A stretch of 50,518 bases of DNA from Brochothrix campestris FSL F6-1037 (GTDB taxonomy: Bacteria > Bacillota > Bacilli > Lactobacillales > Listeriaceae), in NCBI RefSeq assembly GCF_000525915.1, contig NZ_AODH01000036.1, positions 1 to 50,518 on the forward strand, in the 5' to 3' direction. Positions 9,840 to 17,754 of this stretch are shown here, in pieces. The notes under the pieces were generated by a model. It made no database searches. It had not been told where the DNA came from and was given only the letters and a program-made list of their open reading frames with translations. A program made the position numbers and the translations under genes. Numbering within the stretch: the stretch's first letter is position 1; every line of letters starts with the position of its first letter.

Positions 9840-9884
9840 CCCTCTAAGATCGCCACTTAAAAAGCGCATCTTAGAGGGTTTTTG
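9840..9884 (+). terminator. Terminator after the CNNM/CorC gene
   Basis: The stem CCCTCTAAGAT / ATCTTAGAGGG with an extra inner pairing is followed by TTTTT. Confidence 0.9.
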
Positions 9885-9950
9885 TGTTTATAATAAAAAA
9901 AGAAATTGGAACAGATTAAACTGCCTAAAAAGCTTTCATGAAAAATTTAA

Positions 9951-10135
9951 AATACAATCATAATGTACAAGACTCGTTTCTTAGTTTCTTTAAGGATGAG
10001 GTTAAAATTAACAGATGCACACAATAGCAGAAGTGAAATGAGAAATTAAGCGTTATCTGACATTTACTATCGTGGTCAATACAATTTAAAGAAGCTACCG
10101 TCTGTAAAATACAGACAGGTGCTGAAAAAATTGCC
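9951..10135 (+). pseudogene. IS3-family (IS150-like) transposase relic, 3' end
   Basis: The intergenic DNA between 9885 and 10194 contains coding debris. DSFLSFFKDEVKINRCT is encoded at about 9971-10024. EIKRYLTF follows in another frame, and then YYRGQYNLKKLPSVKYRQ at about 10063-10118. Together they spell the C-terminal end of IS3/IS150-type transposases (ESFFxHFKDE...YIHYYNxxRIQ.LKKLxPVxYR). Several frameshifts and stops make it dead. No intact terminal repeat was found. The rest of the gap shows no other feature. Confidence 0.7.
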
Positions 10136-10194
10136 TATGTTTTTCAAAATGTGCTATACAAAAAGGGGGCCCTTTATAAAAAACGAGATTTTTT

Positions 10195-11025
10195 CTATGA
10201 CTGCTCATATCGAATCATTGGGTCATGACTGACACGTTCGTTTTTATTCAACTCATTAATCAACCGCATTTCATGACTTGATAATTCAAAATCAGCTACA
10301 CTTATGTTAGCTTGAATCCGTTGTTTCGTTTGTGATTTAGGAATAACAACTGACCCTCGTTGTAAATGCCAACGGATAATAATTTGAGCCGGCGATTTTT
10401 GATGATGTCGTGCCAATTTTTGCAGCACGTCATTTTGTAGCACATCACTTTTATTTTGACCTAATGGTCCCCATGCTTCATGTTGAATATGATGTGCTGC
10501 TAAATAAGCCATTAAGTTTGTTTGCGCAAAATAAGGATGTGTTTCAACCTGATTAACAGCCGGAATAATATCGTGCTCCTTAATCAAACGTTCGAGTAAC
10601 GGTTGTTCATAGTTACAAACACCAATGGCACGAACCCGTTTTTCAGATAAGAGCCTTTCCATTGCCCGCCATGTGTCATTAAAATGTGCTTTCATCGGCC
10701 AATGTATCATGTATAAATCCAAATAATCAAGTTTTAATTCCGCTAAAGAGCGTTCATATGCCTGCAAGGTTTCATCATACCCCTGATCAGCATCCCATAC
10801 TTTTGAGGTGATAAACAATTCATCACGGGCAATGCCAGAAGTTTGGATTGCTGCACCGACTAATCGCTCATTTTCATAACGTTTAGCAGTATCAATCGCA
10901 CGATAACCACTCGCTAAGGCATCTTCAATGGGTTGTTGATTTTCCATCAAAAAGACACCAAACCCAATTTGGGGCATTTCGACACCGTTATTTAATACGA
11001 TTCTTTTTGAATAGATTGTTTCCAT
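10195..11025 (-). CDS. Aldo/keto reductase
   Basis: This 276-residue NADPH-dependent oxidoreductase has the AKR (alpha/beta)8 barrel. It shows the N-terminal GVEMPQIGFGVF, the tetrad residues in AIDTAKRYENE (Asp and Tyr), TSKVWD (Lys) and YMIHWPMK (His), and the cofactor-binding VVIPKSQTKQRIQANI near the C-terminus. It resembles the YvgN/YtbE group that reduces glyoxal, methylglyoxal and other aldehydes. AAGGAGGG precedes the ATG by about 6 bases. It is monocistronic, between an IS3 relic and the divergently transcribed phosphate genes. The substrate cannot be read from sequence. Confidence 0.92.
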   Translation of the reverse strand: METIYSKRIVLNNGVEMPQIGFGVFLMENQQPIEDALASGYRAIDTAKRYENERLVGAAIQTSGIARDELFITSKVWDADQGYDETLQAYERSLAELKLDYLDLYMIHWPMKAHFNDTWRAMERLLSEKRVRAIGVCNYEQPLLERLIKEHDIIPAVNQVETHPYFAQTNLMAYLAAHHIQHEAWGPLGQNKSDVLQNDVLQKLARHHQKSPAQIIIRWHLQRGSVVIPKSQTKQRIQANISVADFELSSHEMRLINELNKNERVSHDPMIRYEQS

Positions 11026-11263
11026 ATTGATTCCCTCCTTTTTTCACTAAAACATCCCTGCTAATTTCTAGTTTACCGCATTTGTTCGTGTATCTCTATT
11101 AATCCAATCAATTAGTCCTTGAAAAAGACCGTAAAAGTTAGATTTCAAGCTAATTCATATCATTATTTTTGTTATTATTCGTTACTCAAAAATACGACAT
11201 TTTTCAAATGTAAAGATTTTGTTAAGAAAGCACTAATGTTTTTGTTTTTATGTTAGAATTAGA

Positions 11264-11292
11264 TTGTACTTTGCTGAATTGGGTGTCATAAT
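11264..11292 (+). promoter_or_regulatory. Promoter for the DUF47-Pit operon
   Basis: TTGTAC (11264-11269), a 17-bp spacer and CATAAT (11287-11292), about 57 bases before the first start codon. The 323-bp gap 11026-11348 otherwise shows only A/T-rich DNA; I see no clear Pho box. Confidence 0.5.
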
Positions 11293-11348
11293 AAATTAAT
11301 AAATTAGTAAATACAAATTACATATTCATATAATGGAGGAATAAAAAA

Positions 11349-11969
11349 ATGGTTTTCAAGAATAAGAAAGATCGTTTTGCACATTTATTACATGAAATCT
11401 CATTAAATATCAATGAGGCCGGTAAATATTTCAGCGAGTGTCAAGTTGAATCACAAGATGATTTACGTAAACTTGCAGAAGTCATGAAAGAATATGAACT
11501 TAAAGGTGATACGCTTGTTCATAAAATCATCTTAGAGTTAAACAACGCCTTTATTACACCAATTGAGCGTGAAGACATGCTTGAGTTAACAAACCGCTTA
11601 GATGATATTTTAGATGGTTTCGAACAAGCTTCCTTCATCCTTGAAATGTACAATATTTCACCAAAAGATGAATACATTACGAAGTTTTTAGAAAACCTTT
11701 CAAAAGCAACAGCTGATATCTCTGTAGCAACTGGTTATATCTTTGATAAAAAGCTTAAAAACGTCCGTGAATTAGCGATTCAAATTAAGGATTACGAATC
11801 AATCTGTGATGATATTTACCGTGATTCAATCCGTCACTTAAATGATAACATTACTGATCCGATTCAATTTTTCAAATACCGTGAAGCTTACGAAGATTTA
11901 GAAGATATTGCAGATGATTGCCAATCAGTTGCTAATACGCTTGAAACCATCGTTATGAAGAACGCCTAA
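11349..11969 (+). CDS. DUF47 family (PhoU-like) phosphate transport accessory protein
   Basis: This 206-residue all-helical protein of the DUF47/YkaA family is related to PhoU. It begins MVFKNKKDRFAHLLHEISLN and contains the acidic conserved motifs TPIEREDMLELTNRLDDILDG (minus its last residue) and YEDLEDIADDCQ, likely metal-contacting surfaces as in PhoU. Members sit beside Pit transporters and are thought to control them. GGAGG lies about 8 bases before the ATG. The stop is 21 bases before the Pit gene, so the two form an operon. Confidence 0.92.
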   Translation: MVFKNKKDRFAHLLHEISLNINEAGKYFSECQVESQDDLRKLAEVMKEYELKGDTLVHKIILELNNAFITPIEREDMLELTNRLDDILDGFEQASFILEMYNISPKDEYITKFLENLSKATADISVATGYIFDKKLKNVRELAIQIKDYESICDDIYRDSIRHLNDNITDPIQFFKYREAYEDLEDIADDCQSVANTLETIVMKNA

Positions 11970-11990
11970 TTAAGGAGAATTATATAATCT

Positions 11991-13004
11991 ATGGATAATA
12001 TACTAATCATTACAATTGCGATTGTAGCTGCAGCGCTTGTGTTTGACTTTATCAATGGTTTCCATGATACAGCGAACGCCATTGCTACGAGTGTTTCTAC
12101 TAAAGCAATTAAACCAAAACACGCCATCATTATGGCAGCCATTATGAACTTTTTAGGCGCGATTTCATTTACAGGTGTAGCAAAGTCGTTAACAAAAGAT
12201 ATTGTTGATCCATTTGCCTTACCACATGGTGACATCGTTATTTTAGCAGCGCTTATCTCTGCTATCATTTGGAATTTATTGACTTGGTATTTTGGAATTC
12301 CAAGTAGTTCTTCACATGCATTAATCGGTTCGATCGCCGGAGCAGCCTTAACTGCTGCTTTTATAGCTGGTCAATCGTCACCGCTTAACTACGCTGGATT
12401 CACTAAAATTATCCAAGCTCTAATTTTAGCACCGTTCTTAGCCTTTGCTGCTGGTTATATCATCTATACAATTTTCAAGCTAACCTTGAAAAACTTTAAT
12501 TTAGATGCGACTAACCGCCGTTTTCGTTACTTACAAGTACTAACGGCTGCGTTTCAATCCTACGCTCATGGTACCAATGATGCCCAAAAATCAATGGGTA
12601 TCATTACATTAGCCTTAATTGCTAATGGGTACCAAACAGATGCTGATGGCGTCCATTTCTGGGTACAGGTAGCCTGCGCGACTGCAATGGCAGTTGGGAC
12701 TTCAATTGGTGGTTGGAAAATCATTAAAACCGTCGGTAGTAAGATTATGAAAATCAAACCTGTTAACGGGGTAGCTGCTGACCTTGGTTCGATGTCTGTT
12801 ATTTTCACTGCGACTGGCTTAGGATTGCCCGTAAGTACGACGCATGTTATTAGTTCATCTATTCTTGGTGTTGGTTCATCACACCGAATCCGTGGTGTTA
12901 AATGGGATACAGCCCAACGCATGGTTATCACTTGGGTCATTACCTTACCTATCTCAGCCGCAGTTGCTGGGCTCGTATATTATATTTTCACCTTGTTTAT
13001 GTAA
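11991..13004 (+). CDS. pit: PiT-family inorganic phosphate transporter
   Basis: This is a 337-residue integral membrane protein with about ten hydrophobic segments. It carries both inverted PiT signatures: FDFINGFHDTANAIATS in the first half and YAHGTNDAQKSMGI in the second. It also has the PSSSSHALIGS and PVSTTHVISS re-entrant motifs. It moves phosphate, probably as metal phosphate, using the proton gradient. It is co-transcribed with the upstream DUF47 gene; AAGGAG lies about 14 bases before the ATG. A terminator follows. It is slightly short for the family but complete at both ends. Confidence 0.94.
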   Translation: MDNILIITIAIVAAALVFDFINGFHDTANAIATSVSTKAIKPKHAIIMAAIMNFLGAISFTGVAKSLTKDIVDPFALPHGDIVILAALISAIIWNLLTWYFGIPSSSSHALIGSIAGAALTAAFIAGQSSPLNYAGFTKIIQALILAPFLAFAAGYIIYTIFKLTLKNFNLDATNRRFRYLQVLTAAFQSYAHGTNDAQKSMGIITLALIANGYQTDADGVHFWVQVACATAMAVGTSIGGWKIIKTVGSKIMKIKPVNGVAADLGSMSVIFTATGLGLPVSTTHVISSSILGVGSSHRIRGVKWDTAQRMVITWVITLPISAAVAGLVYYIFTLFM

Positions 13005-13017
13005 TCCATTTGAAAGG

Positions 13018-13046
13018 AAGGAGCCATCTTAAGTGGCTCCTTTTTT
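13018..13046 (+). terminator. Terminator of the DUF47-Pit operon
   Basis: AAGGAGCCA / TGGCTCCTT stem with a 7-nt loop and a T6 tail. Confidence 0.88.
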
Positions 13047-13051
13047 CAGCT

Positions 13052-13516
13052 TTATCTGTAATCACCTAAGTCATCACATTCAAAACAATCGTTTTTTATT
13101 AAACATTCAGCTTGATATAACATTTCAATTCTCAGTAAATACGGATACAGCTTTTTAAGTAGCTCTAAAAAAGACTCCACAGTTATTTTTGTATCTGTAA
13201 TATAATTGACAACAATCCACTCATCCTCTAACTTAATTCCTATATCTCTTTGCAAACCATCATTCCAATATTCGCTTATCGTGTCTGCTTTATTTACTCT
13301 AGATTTAGAGAGGTTTTCTTGGATGGCATATACTTTTACTTGACGATGATTTAGGATATGGATGTCTTTTTTATTAAACGTTTTTCGTAAATACTTTTCC
13401 ATTTCTTTGAACGACCAGATTTCTGGCACGATAAACGCACGAATAAATAACTGATCCGCGTATTTAAATCGTAAATTGAATTGTTTTAACACTTTAACAG
13501 CCTGTATTTTTTTCAT
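13052..13516 (-). CDS. Uncharacterised 154-residue protein; possible orphan immunity protein
   Basis: I do not recognise this protein. It is soluble, mixed alpha/beta by composition, starts MKKIQAVKVLKQFNLRF and ends with a Cys/Asp-rich tail (CLIKNDCFECDDLGDYR). No signal peptide or membrane segment is visible. GAGGGGGG sits about 5 bases before the ATG, so translation should be efficient. Its start overlaps by 23 bases the end of a degenerate coding fragment (13494-13687). That tight toxin-then-immunity overlap, a small acidic product and the gene's isolation suggest the surviving immunity gene of a decayed toxin module. This is inference from layout only. Confidence 0.6.
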   Translation of the reverse strand: MKKIQAVKVLKQFNLRFKYADQLFIRAFIVPEIWSFKEMEKYLRKTFNKKDIHILNHRQVKVYAIQENLSKSRVNKADTISEYWNDGLQRDIGIKLEDEWIVVNYITDTKITVESFLELLKKLYPYLLRIEMLYQAECLIKNDCFECDDLGDYR

Positions 13517-13687
13517 CTGTTCCCCCCTCTTTTAAAAACATCATAAACAATTTCTTCTGATTGTGCCGTTTAATAAATACTTCTTGACGATGAATTCCAG
13601 TCGTTTTTTTTGCAAATCCCCTTTTAAAATAACATAATGAGACATTAACTGTAAGTATTGTCCACTCTTAATCCATCTTTTGCGTAA
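13494..13687 (-). pseudogene. Degenerate coding fragment upstream of and overlapping the 154-residue gene (toxin C-terminus?)
   Basis: On the minus strand one frame reads WIKSGQYLQLMSHYVILKG and DLQKK up to an 8-A run (13604-13611). The next frame then continues TTGIHRQEVFIKRHNQKK, LFMMFLKEGG and stops at 13494 inside the following gene. Both halves look like natural protein. They join if one A is added at the run, giving a C-terminal piece of a larger protein whose 5' part is gone (stop just upstream). The basic His/Lys/Arg-rich end would suit a nuclease toxin, but no catalytic motif can be assigned. Confidence 0.5.
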
Positions 13688-13730
13688 TTATAAATACACC
13701 ATAATTTAACAACGCACTAATTATTTTAAA

Positions 13731-13763
13731 AAAAGTAGCAAACCTTTTTGGTTTGCTACTTTT
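13731..13763 (-). terminator. Terminator after trmL (bidirectional form)
   Basis: AAAAGTAGCAAACC / GGTTTGCTACTTTT is a 14-bp perfect stem with a T5 loop, 13 bases past the trmL stop. A/T tails flank it on both sides. Confidence 0.85.
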
Positions 13764-13775
13764 TTTGGATTACTA

Positions 13776-14300
13776 CTAATCCTTCTCGAATACAATATGA
13801 TCATACGTTGGCGCCTCAACATTCATATGTTGAAAGTTTTGTTGACGCAACGCTTCGTATGTTAATATCGCTGCTGTATTACTCAAGTTCAACGAACGAA
13901 TGTTATCTGACATCGGAATGCGGAGGCAATTTTCACGATGATCACGCAACACAGAATCCGGTAAACCAGTTGTTTCTTTACCGAAAACGAAGAAAATATC
14001 TGAGCTTGTATCGCTGTAATCAAAGTCGCTGTATGTATGCTCACCGAATTTTGTAATGAAATAAAATTTGCCGTCAGGGTATTTATCAAATAACTCCTCT
14101 AATGAATCATGCATTGATAAATTAACACTGTCCCAATAATCGAGTCCTGCTCGTTTTAAATACTTATCTTCAATTGAAAATCCGAGTGGGCGGATTAAAT
14201 GTAAGGCTGTATTGGTGCCGGCACACGTGCGGGAAATATTTCCTGTATTAGCTGGTATTTCGGGTTGGAATAAGACAATATGATTCATGGTTATGTTCAT
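13776..14300 (-). CDS. trmL: tRNA (cytidine(34)-2'-O)-methyltransferase TrmL
   Basis: This SPOUT-class methyltransferase modifies the ribose of the wobble nucleotide of certain tRNA-Leu species using SAM. Conserved parts are HIVLFQPEIPANTGNISRTC at the N-terminus, FVFGKETTGLP, and the knot segment IPMSDNIRSLNLSNTAAI. The length of 170-174 residues is typical. The ATG at 14300 overlaps the queG stop (ATGA). A second ATG four codons later (14288) matches the usual family start, so either may be used. It pairs with queG in a tRNA-anticodon modification operon. Confidence 0.94.
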   Translation of the reverse strand: MNITMNHIVLFQPEIPANTGNISRTCAGTNTALHLIRPLGFSIEDKYLKRAGLDYWDSVNLSMHDSLEELFDKYPDGKFYFITKFGEHTYSDFDYSDTSSDIFFVFGKETTGLPDSVLRDHRENCLRIPMSDNIRSLNLSNTAAILTYEALRQQNFQHMNVEAPTYDHIVFEKD

Positions 14301-15436
14301 CCTTCTTTCTGAGATAAGTTTAATAATGCCGCTGTAATTTCAGCGCGTGCTTCGTCATCTGTTTCTTCTTGTTGAGCGGTTTGAAGTGCCTCTAAGGCAA
14401 TATGACCACCAATTTTAGCTAAGGCATAGGCAGCAGTGCCTCGAATGACTGGTCGAGGATCAGCCAGTAAGCAATTGACCAAATCAGGAATTGCCGTTTC
14501 GTCCTTATAGCGTCCTAAAATTAAAATCGCATTGCGTTGGAGTGGTTTTTTTCCTCGCCACGACCCCGCCATCGGTCCAAATGTTTCTTTAAACTCGCGA
14601 TTAGAAATCGTCAGCAATGGTTTCAATAACGGTTTCACCTTCGCCTCATCAGGCTCCATCGCCGGATGAAGGTGAAAGTCTTTGCCACGATTATACGGAC
14701 AAACGACCTGACAGGTATCACAGCCATAAAGACGATTATGCAGTTTATCACGGAATCGCTCCGGCATCATCCCCTTTGTTTGGGTTTGATAACTCAAGCA
14801 TTCCTTGCCATTCATCTTGCCATCACCAAGCAAGGCACCTGTTGGGCATGCCTTAATGCACTGTGTGCATTCCCCACACTGGTCACCCATCGGTTCATCT
14901 GGTTCAAACGCAATATTGGTAATCATTTCACCGAGATAAACAAAGCTACCATACTCTGGTGTGATTAAAAGCGTGTTCTTGCCCCGCCAGCCAATCCCTG
15001 CCCGTTCGGCCACTGCCACATCGGATAACTCCCCGGTGTCGACCATCGACTTTGTACGCGCTTCTGGCACCTTTGTTTTAATAAACGCTTCTAATAAAGC
15101 CAGTTTTTCACGCAAGACGGTATGATAATCGACCCCCCATGAGGCACGCGCAAAGACACCACGCCACTCGCCACGCTTACTTCGTAACGTATTATCCATC
15201 TGATTGGGATAGGCTAAGGCAATCGCAATAATCGATTGCGGTTGCTCGAAAATGAGACTGGGGTTGACCCGTTCTGCAATGACCGGATGTTCAAAACCAG
15301 TTAATAAATCATGCTCTTGGGCAAAGCTTAAGCGCTTTTCTAACGTTTGAAAGTAGTCCGCCGTTGTAAAACCGATTTTTTGAATGCCAATTGTTTTTGC
15401 ATAAGCCTTGATTTCGTCCTTTAACGTATCCACCAT
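14297..15436 (-). CDS. queG: Epoxyqueuosine reductase QueG
   Basis: QueG reduces epoxyqueuosine to queuosine at tRNA position 34 with cobalamin and two 4Fe-4S clusters. The 379-residue protein has the DUF1730 N-terminal region. Its ferredoxin-type clusters are in CGECTQCIKACPTG and CDTCQVVCPYN. A C-terminal HEAT-like repeat follows (DPRPVIRGTAAYALAKIGG). An upstream ATG at 15466 would add ten residues, but GGGGGTG lies 6 bases before the ATG at 15436, which also gives the normal family start. It overlaps trmL by 4 bases. Confidence 0.95.
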   Translation of the reverse strand: MVDTLKDEIKAYAKTIGIQKIGFTTADYFQTLEKRLSFAQEHDLLTGFEHPVIAERVNPSLIFEQPQSIIAIALAYPNQMDNTLRSKRGEWRGVFARASWGVDYHTVLREKLALLEAFIKTKVPEARTKSMVDTGELSDVAVAERAGIGWRGKNTLLITPEYGSFVYLGEMITNIAFEPDEPMGDQCGECTQCIKACPTGALLGDGKMNGKECLSYQTQTKGMMPERFRDKLHNRLYGCDTCQVVCPYNRGKDFHLHPAMEPDEAKVKPLLKPLLTISNREFKETFGPMAGSWRGKKPLQRNAILILGRYKDETAIPDLVNCLLADPRPVIRGTAAYALAKIGGHIALEALQTAQQEETDDEARAEITAALLNLSQKEG

Positions 15437-15469
15437 CTTTTCACCCCCAGTGCCCTTTATTATCAAAAA

Positions 15470-15507
15470 AAAGCACTCACCAGTTAATAATAACCCGGCA
15501 GTGCTTT
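15470..15507 (-). terminator. Terminator of tRNA-Gly
   Basis: AAAGCACT / AGTGCTTT stem downstream of the tRNA on the minus strand, followed by a T run. Confidence 0.7.
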
Positions 15508-15517
15508 ATGTTCATTA

Positions 15518-15588
15518 AGCGGGTGATCGGGATCGAACCGACGACAACAGCTTGGAAGGCTGTAGTTTTACCACTAAACTACACCCGC
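15518..15588 (-). tRNA. tRNA-Gly (anticodon TCC)
   Basis: This 71-nt cloverleaf has acceptor stem GCGGGTG/CACCCGC, D-arm with AGTGGTAAA, anticodon stem ACAGC/GCTGT with loop CTTCCAA (anticodon TCC) and T-loop GGTTCGATCCC. The 3' CCA is not encoded. It stands alone between mntH and queG. Confidence 0.95.
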
Positions 15589-15670
15589 TAATTACTCCTT
15601 ATTTATTACTTCTTTAGTATACCAAAAAACGATTGAAAATCAAGTCTTTTAGGCTAAAACAGTATAAAAA

Positions 15671-15709
15671 AACGTCATCAGCTTTTCACAATAAAAAACT
15701 GACAACGTT
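15671..15709 (-). terminator. Terminator after mntH
   Basis: An imperfect stem AACGTTGTCAG / CTGATGACGTT on the minus strand is followed by T7. Confidence 0.75.
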
Positions 15710-15717
15710 GACTAGCC

Positions 15718-17073
15718 TTAAGTAAAGGTTCCGTAAATTAAATATATGTTCAAAATTGTTAAGAAAATCGCGATAATCCACGCGGTGTATTTCATCCATG
15801 TCGGATTAGCAAATTCCCCCATTAACTTTTTACTACTTGTGAAAATCGTTAATGGAATAATCGCAAATGGGAGGGCAATACTTAAGAACACCTGTGTGTA
15901 AATAAGTAATTCTTCCACCTTTGCATCTTGACCGTTGAAAACAATTACCATAATAATGACTGGAATAATCGCTAACAAACGAGTTACAACACGACGGAGC
16001 CACATTGGAATCTTCATTTTGATAAAGCCTTCCATAACAATCTGACCTGATAACGTACCAGTAATGGTTGAGTTTTGACCAGAGGCTAATAAGGCAACCG
16101 CAAACAAGGTACTTAACACCGGACTCGCGACTGCACCGACGATTTTATTATCACTTAAGGCATTGTATAATTCGACAAAACGGCCTAGTTCACTATCCAA
16201 TCCATAAAACATTGCTGCTCCTAAGATGAGCAATAAGCAGTTAACAATCATCGCGACTGTTAATTGAATGTTTGAATCGATGGTTGCAAAGCGAATCGCT
16301 TCTTTTTTACCTTTTTTCGTCCGCTTAAACTGACGCGCTTGAATAATCGAACTATGTAAGTATAAGTTATGGGGCATGATGGTTGCACCAACAATACCTA
16401 ATGCTAATAATAACATTCCTGGTTGTAACGCAATTTGTGGGTCAGGAATAAAGCCTTTTAGCATCGGTCCCCATTCTGGACTCGCTAAAATAACTTCGTA
16501 TAAAAAGACAATGAAGATGGTTGCAATTAAGGTCGCTACAATCGCTTCAATTTTACGAAAACCAACTTTTGAAAGCAACAGCAATAGCATTACATCAAGG
16601 GCTGTAATCGCTACACCGACTATGAGAGGCATCCCAAACAATAAATGTAAGGCGATAGCACCACCGATAACCTCGGCAATATCTGTTGCCATGATTGCTA
16701 ACTCGGTAATAATCCATAGAACAACACCGACGGGTTTACTGGTTGCCTTACGTGTGGCCTGTGCTAAGTCCATCCCTGTAACAATCCCTAACCGGGCGGC
16801 CATGCTTTGTAATAACATCGCTACAACACTAGCAATCAAAATAACTGACAGTAAAGCGTAGGCATATTGAGCACCACCTGCAATCGAGGTAATCCAATTC
16901 CCAGGATCCATATAACCAACGGCAATCAATACACCTGGTCCACTATAGGCTGCTAACTTTTTCCAGAAACCACCTTTTTCAGGCATCGCTACGGTGTTGT
17001 TAATCTCTTCTAAACTGGCACCATTCGCATGTTCCACGACTGAGTGATGCTCGTCTTTTACTTTATGTGTCAT
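15718..17073 (-). CDS. mntH: Nramp-family Mn2+/divalent metal:proton symporter MntH
   Basis: This 451-residue protein has eleven predicted membrane helices. The metal-binding TM1 motif GYMDPGNW and the TM6 motif [10 protein letters not shown] are both intact. It imports Mn2+ (and Fe2+) with protons. The N-terminal cytoplasmic extension of about 35 residues ([13 protein letters not shown]) is His-rich. AAGGAGAT precedes the ATG by 8 bases. The upstream promoter is overlapped by an MntR-type box, so repression by manganese-loaded MntR is expected. The mntR gene itself is not in this window. Confidence 0.96.
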   Translation of the reverse strand: MTHKVKDEHHSVVEHANGASLEEINNTVAMPEKGGFWKKLAAYSGPGVLIAVGYMDPGNWITSIAGGAQYAYALLSVILIASVVAMLLQSMAARLGIVTGMDLAQATRKATSKPVGVVLWIITELAIMATDIAEVIGGAIALHLLFGMPLIVGVAITALDVMLLLLLSKVGFRKIEAIVATLIATIFIVFLYEVILASPEWGPMLKGFIPDPQIALQPGMLLLALGIVGATIMPHNLYLHSSIIQARQFKRTKKGKKEAIRFATIDSNIQLTVAMIVNCLLLILGAAMFYGLDSELGRFVELYNALSDNKIVGAVASPVLSTLFAVALLASGQNSTITGTLSGQIVMEGFIKMKIPMWLRRVVTRLLAIIPVIIMVIVFNGQDAKVEELLIYTQVFLSIALPFAIIPLTIFTSSKKLMGEFANPTWMKYTAWIIAIFLTILNIYLIYGTFT

Positions 17074-17129
17074 TCACAACATCTCCTTCGTTTATACACT
17101 GTTTTATTCGCTTTGTTTCTACACTGTAT

Positions 17130-17158
17130 ATTTTGCCCTAAGGAAACATTATTGTCAA
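17130..17158 (-). promoter_or_regulatory. mntH promoter with overlapping MntR box
   Basis: On the minus strand: TTGACA (17158-17153), a 17-bp spacer and CAAAAT (17135-17130). Over the spacer and -10 lies TTTGCCCTAAGGAAAC (plus strand 17132-17147). I recall the Bacillus MntR site as TTTGCCTTAAGGAAAC, which differs at one position. Binding there would block polymerase. Confidence 0.8.
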
Positions 17159-17173
17159 CGTCAAAATAAAAAA

Positions 17174-17191
17174 CGATTACAGTTGTAACCG
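17174..17191 (-). terminator. Small terminator after the XRE gene
   Basis: CGGTTAC / GTAATCG stem (one G-U pair) followed by T6 on the minus strand. Confidence 0.55.
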
Positions 17192-17214
17192 CTTCATTAC
17201 CTATTCTAACAACC

Positions 17215-17592
17215 TTAAAAAAAAAAATTATTTTTTTTTTCTGAAATTTGCCACGTCTCCAATTGATTTGAAAGTTGCTTTAATAGTTGTAATTGCTCAC
17301 GTGTTAAACGATAGGGTAGTTCTAAGTACCACGCCTCTAATTCTGGATTATCGAGCAGTGGGAATGTCGAATTAATTGTTTCATCACGTAAACCATTGAC
17401 GTCATCAACAAAGTAGTTCACCGGTGTGCCGACCTCTTGGGCAATCGCCACTAAAATATTGAGTGGTGGTCGGTTACGGTTCATTTCATATTTACTAATC
17501 GCAGAGGGATTAACCTTAATGCGTTCAGCCAATTCTTTTTGTGTATAGCCTCGTTTTAAACGTTCTGCCTTAATCTTTTCACCAATGTTCAT
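17215..17592 (-). CDS. XRE-family transcriptional regulator
   Basis: This is a 125-residue DNA-binding protein. An HTH_3 domain at residues 4-58 (GEKIKAERLKRGYTQKELAE, then NPSAISKYEMNRNRPP) is followed by a short C-terminal region without a recognised sensor domain. GGGG before the ATG gives a modest ribosome binding site. The last codons run into A10/T10 tracts and encode EKKNNFFF, an odd tail that may reflect tract-length variation. It lies upstream of mntH on the same strand but is separated from it by its own terminator and the mntH promoter. No target can be assigned. Confidence 0.85.
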   Translation of the reverse strand: MNIGEKIKAERLKRGYTQKELAERIKVNPSAISKYEMNRNRPPLNILVAIAQEVGTPVNYFVDDVNGLRDETINSTFPLLDNPELEAWYLELPYRLTREQLQLLKQLSNQLETWQISEKKNNFFF

Positions 17593-17668
17593 TGTAATCG
17601 GCCCCTTTATCGTGCTTCTACTTCTATTTTAGCATTTATCCGACCGTTTGCGTTGCCCTCAACCTAAA

Positions 17669-17699
17669 AAAACGTATACGACTAATGCGTATACGTTTC
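17669..17699 (-). terminator. Terminator after the M16 protease gene
   Basis: AAACGTATACG / CGTATACGTTT stem with a T run on the minus strand. Immediately on its 5' (transcript) side is the motif GATTGTAGACAAAGTC (plus strand), also seen at 33075-33095. Confidence 0.85.
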
Positions 17700-17754
17700 A
17701 GATTGTAGACAAAGTCTAATTAAACATCTACTAGAATATTAAAAATTGAACAAA

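Noticed and set aside
12566-12940. 124-codon minus-strand frame inside the Pit gene
   Set aside because: Antisense shadow; no ribosome binding site and the plus-strand gene is clear.
16376-16861. 161-codon plus-strand frame inside mntH
   Set aside because: Antisense shadow of a membrane-protein gene; Asn/Ile/Thr-rich and without a start signal.
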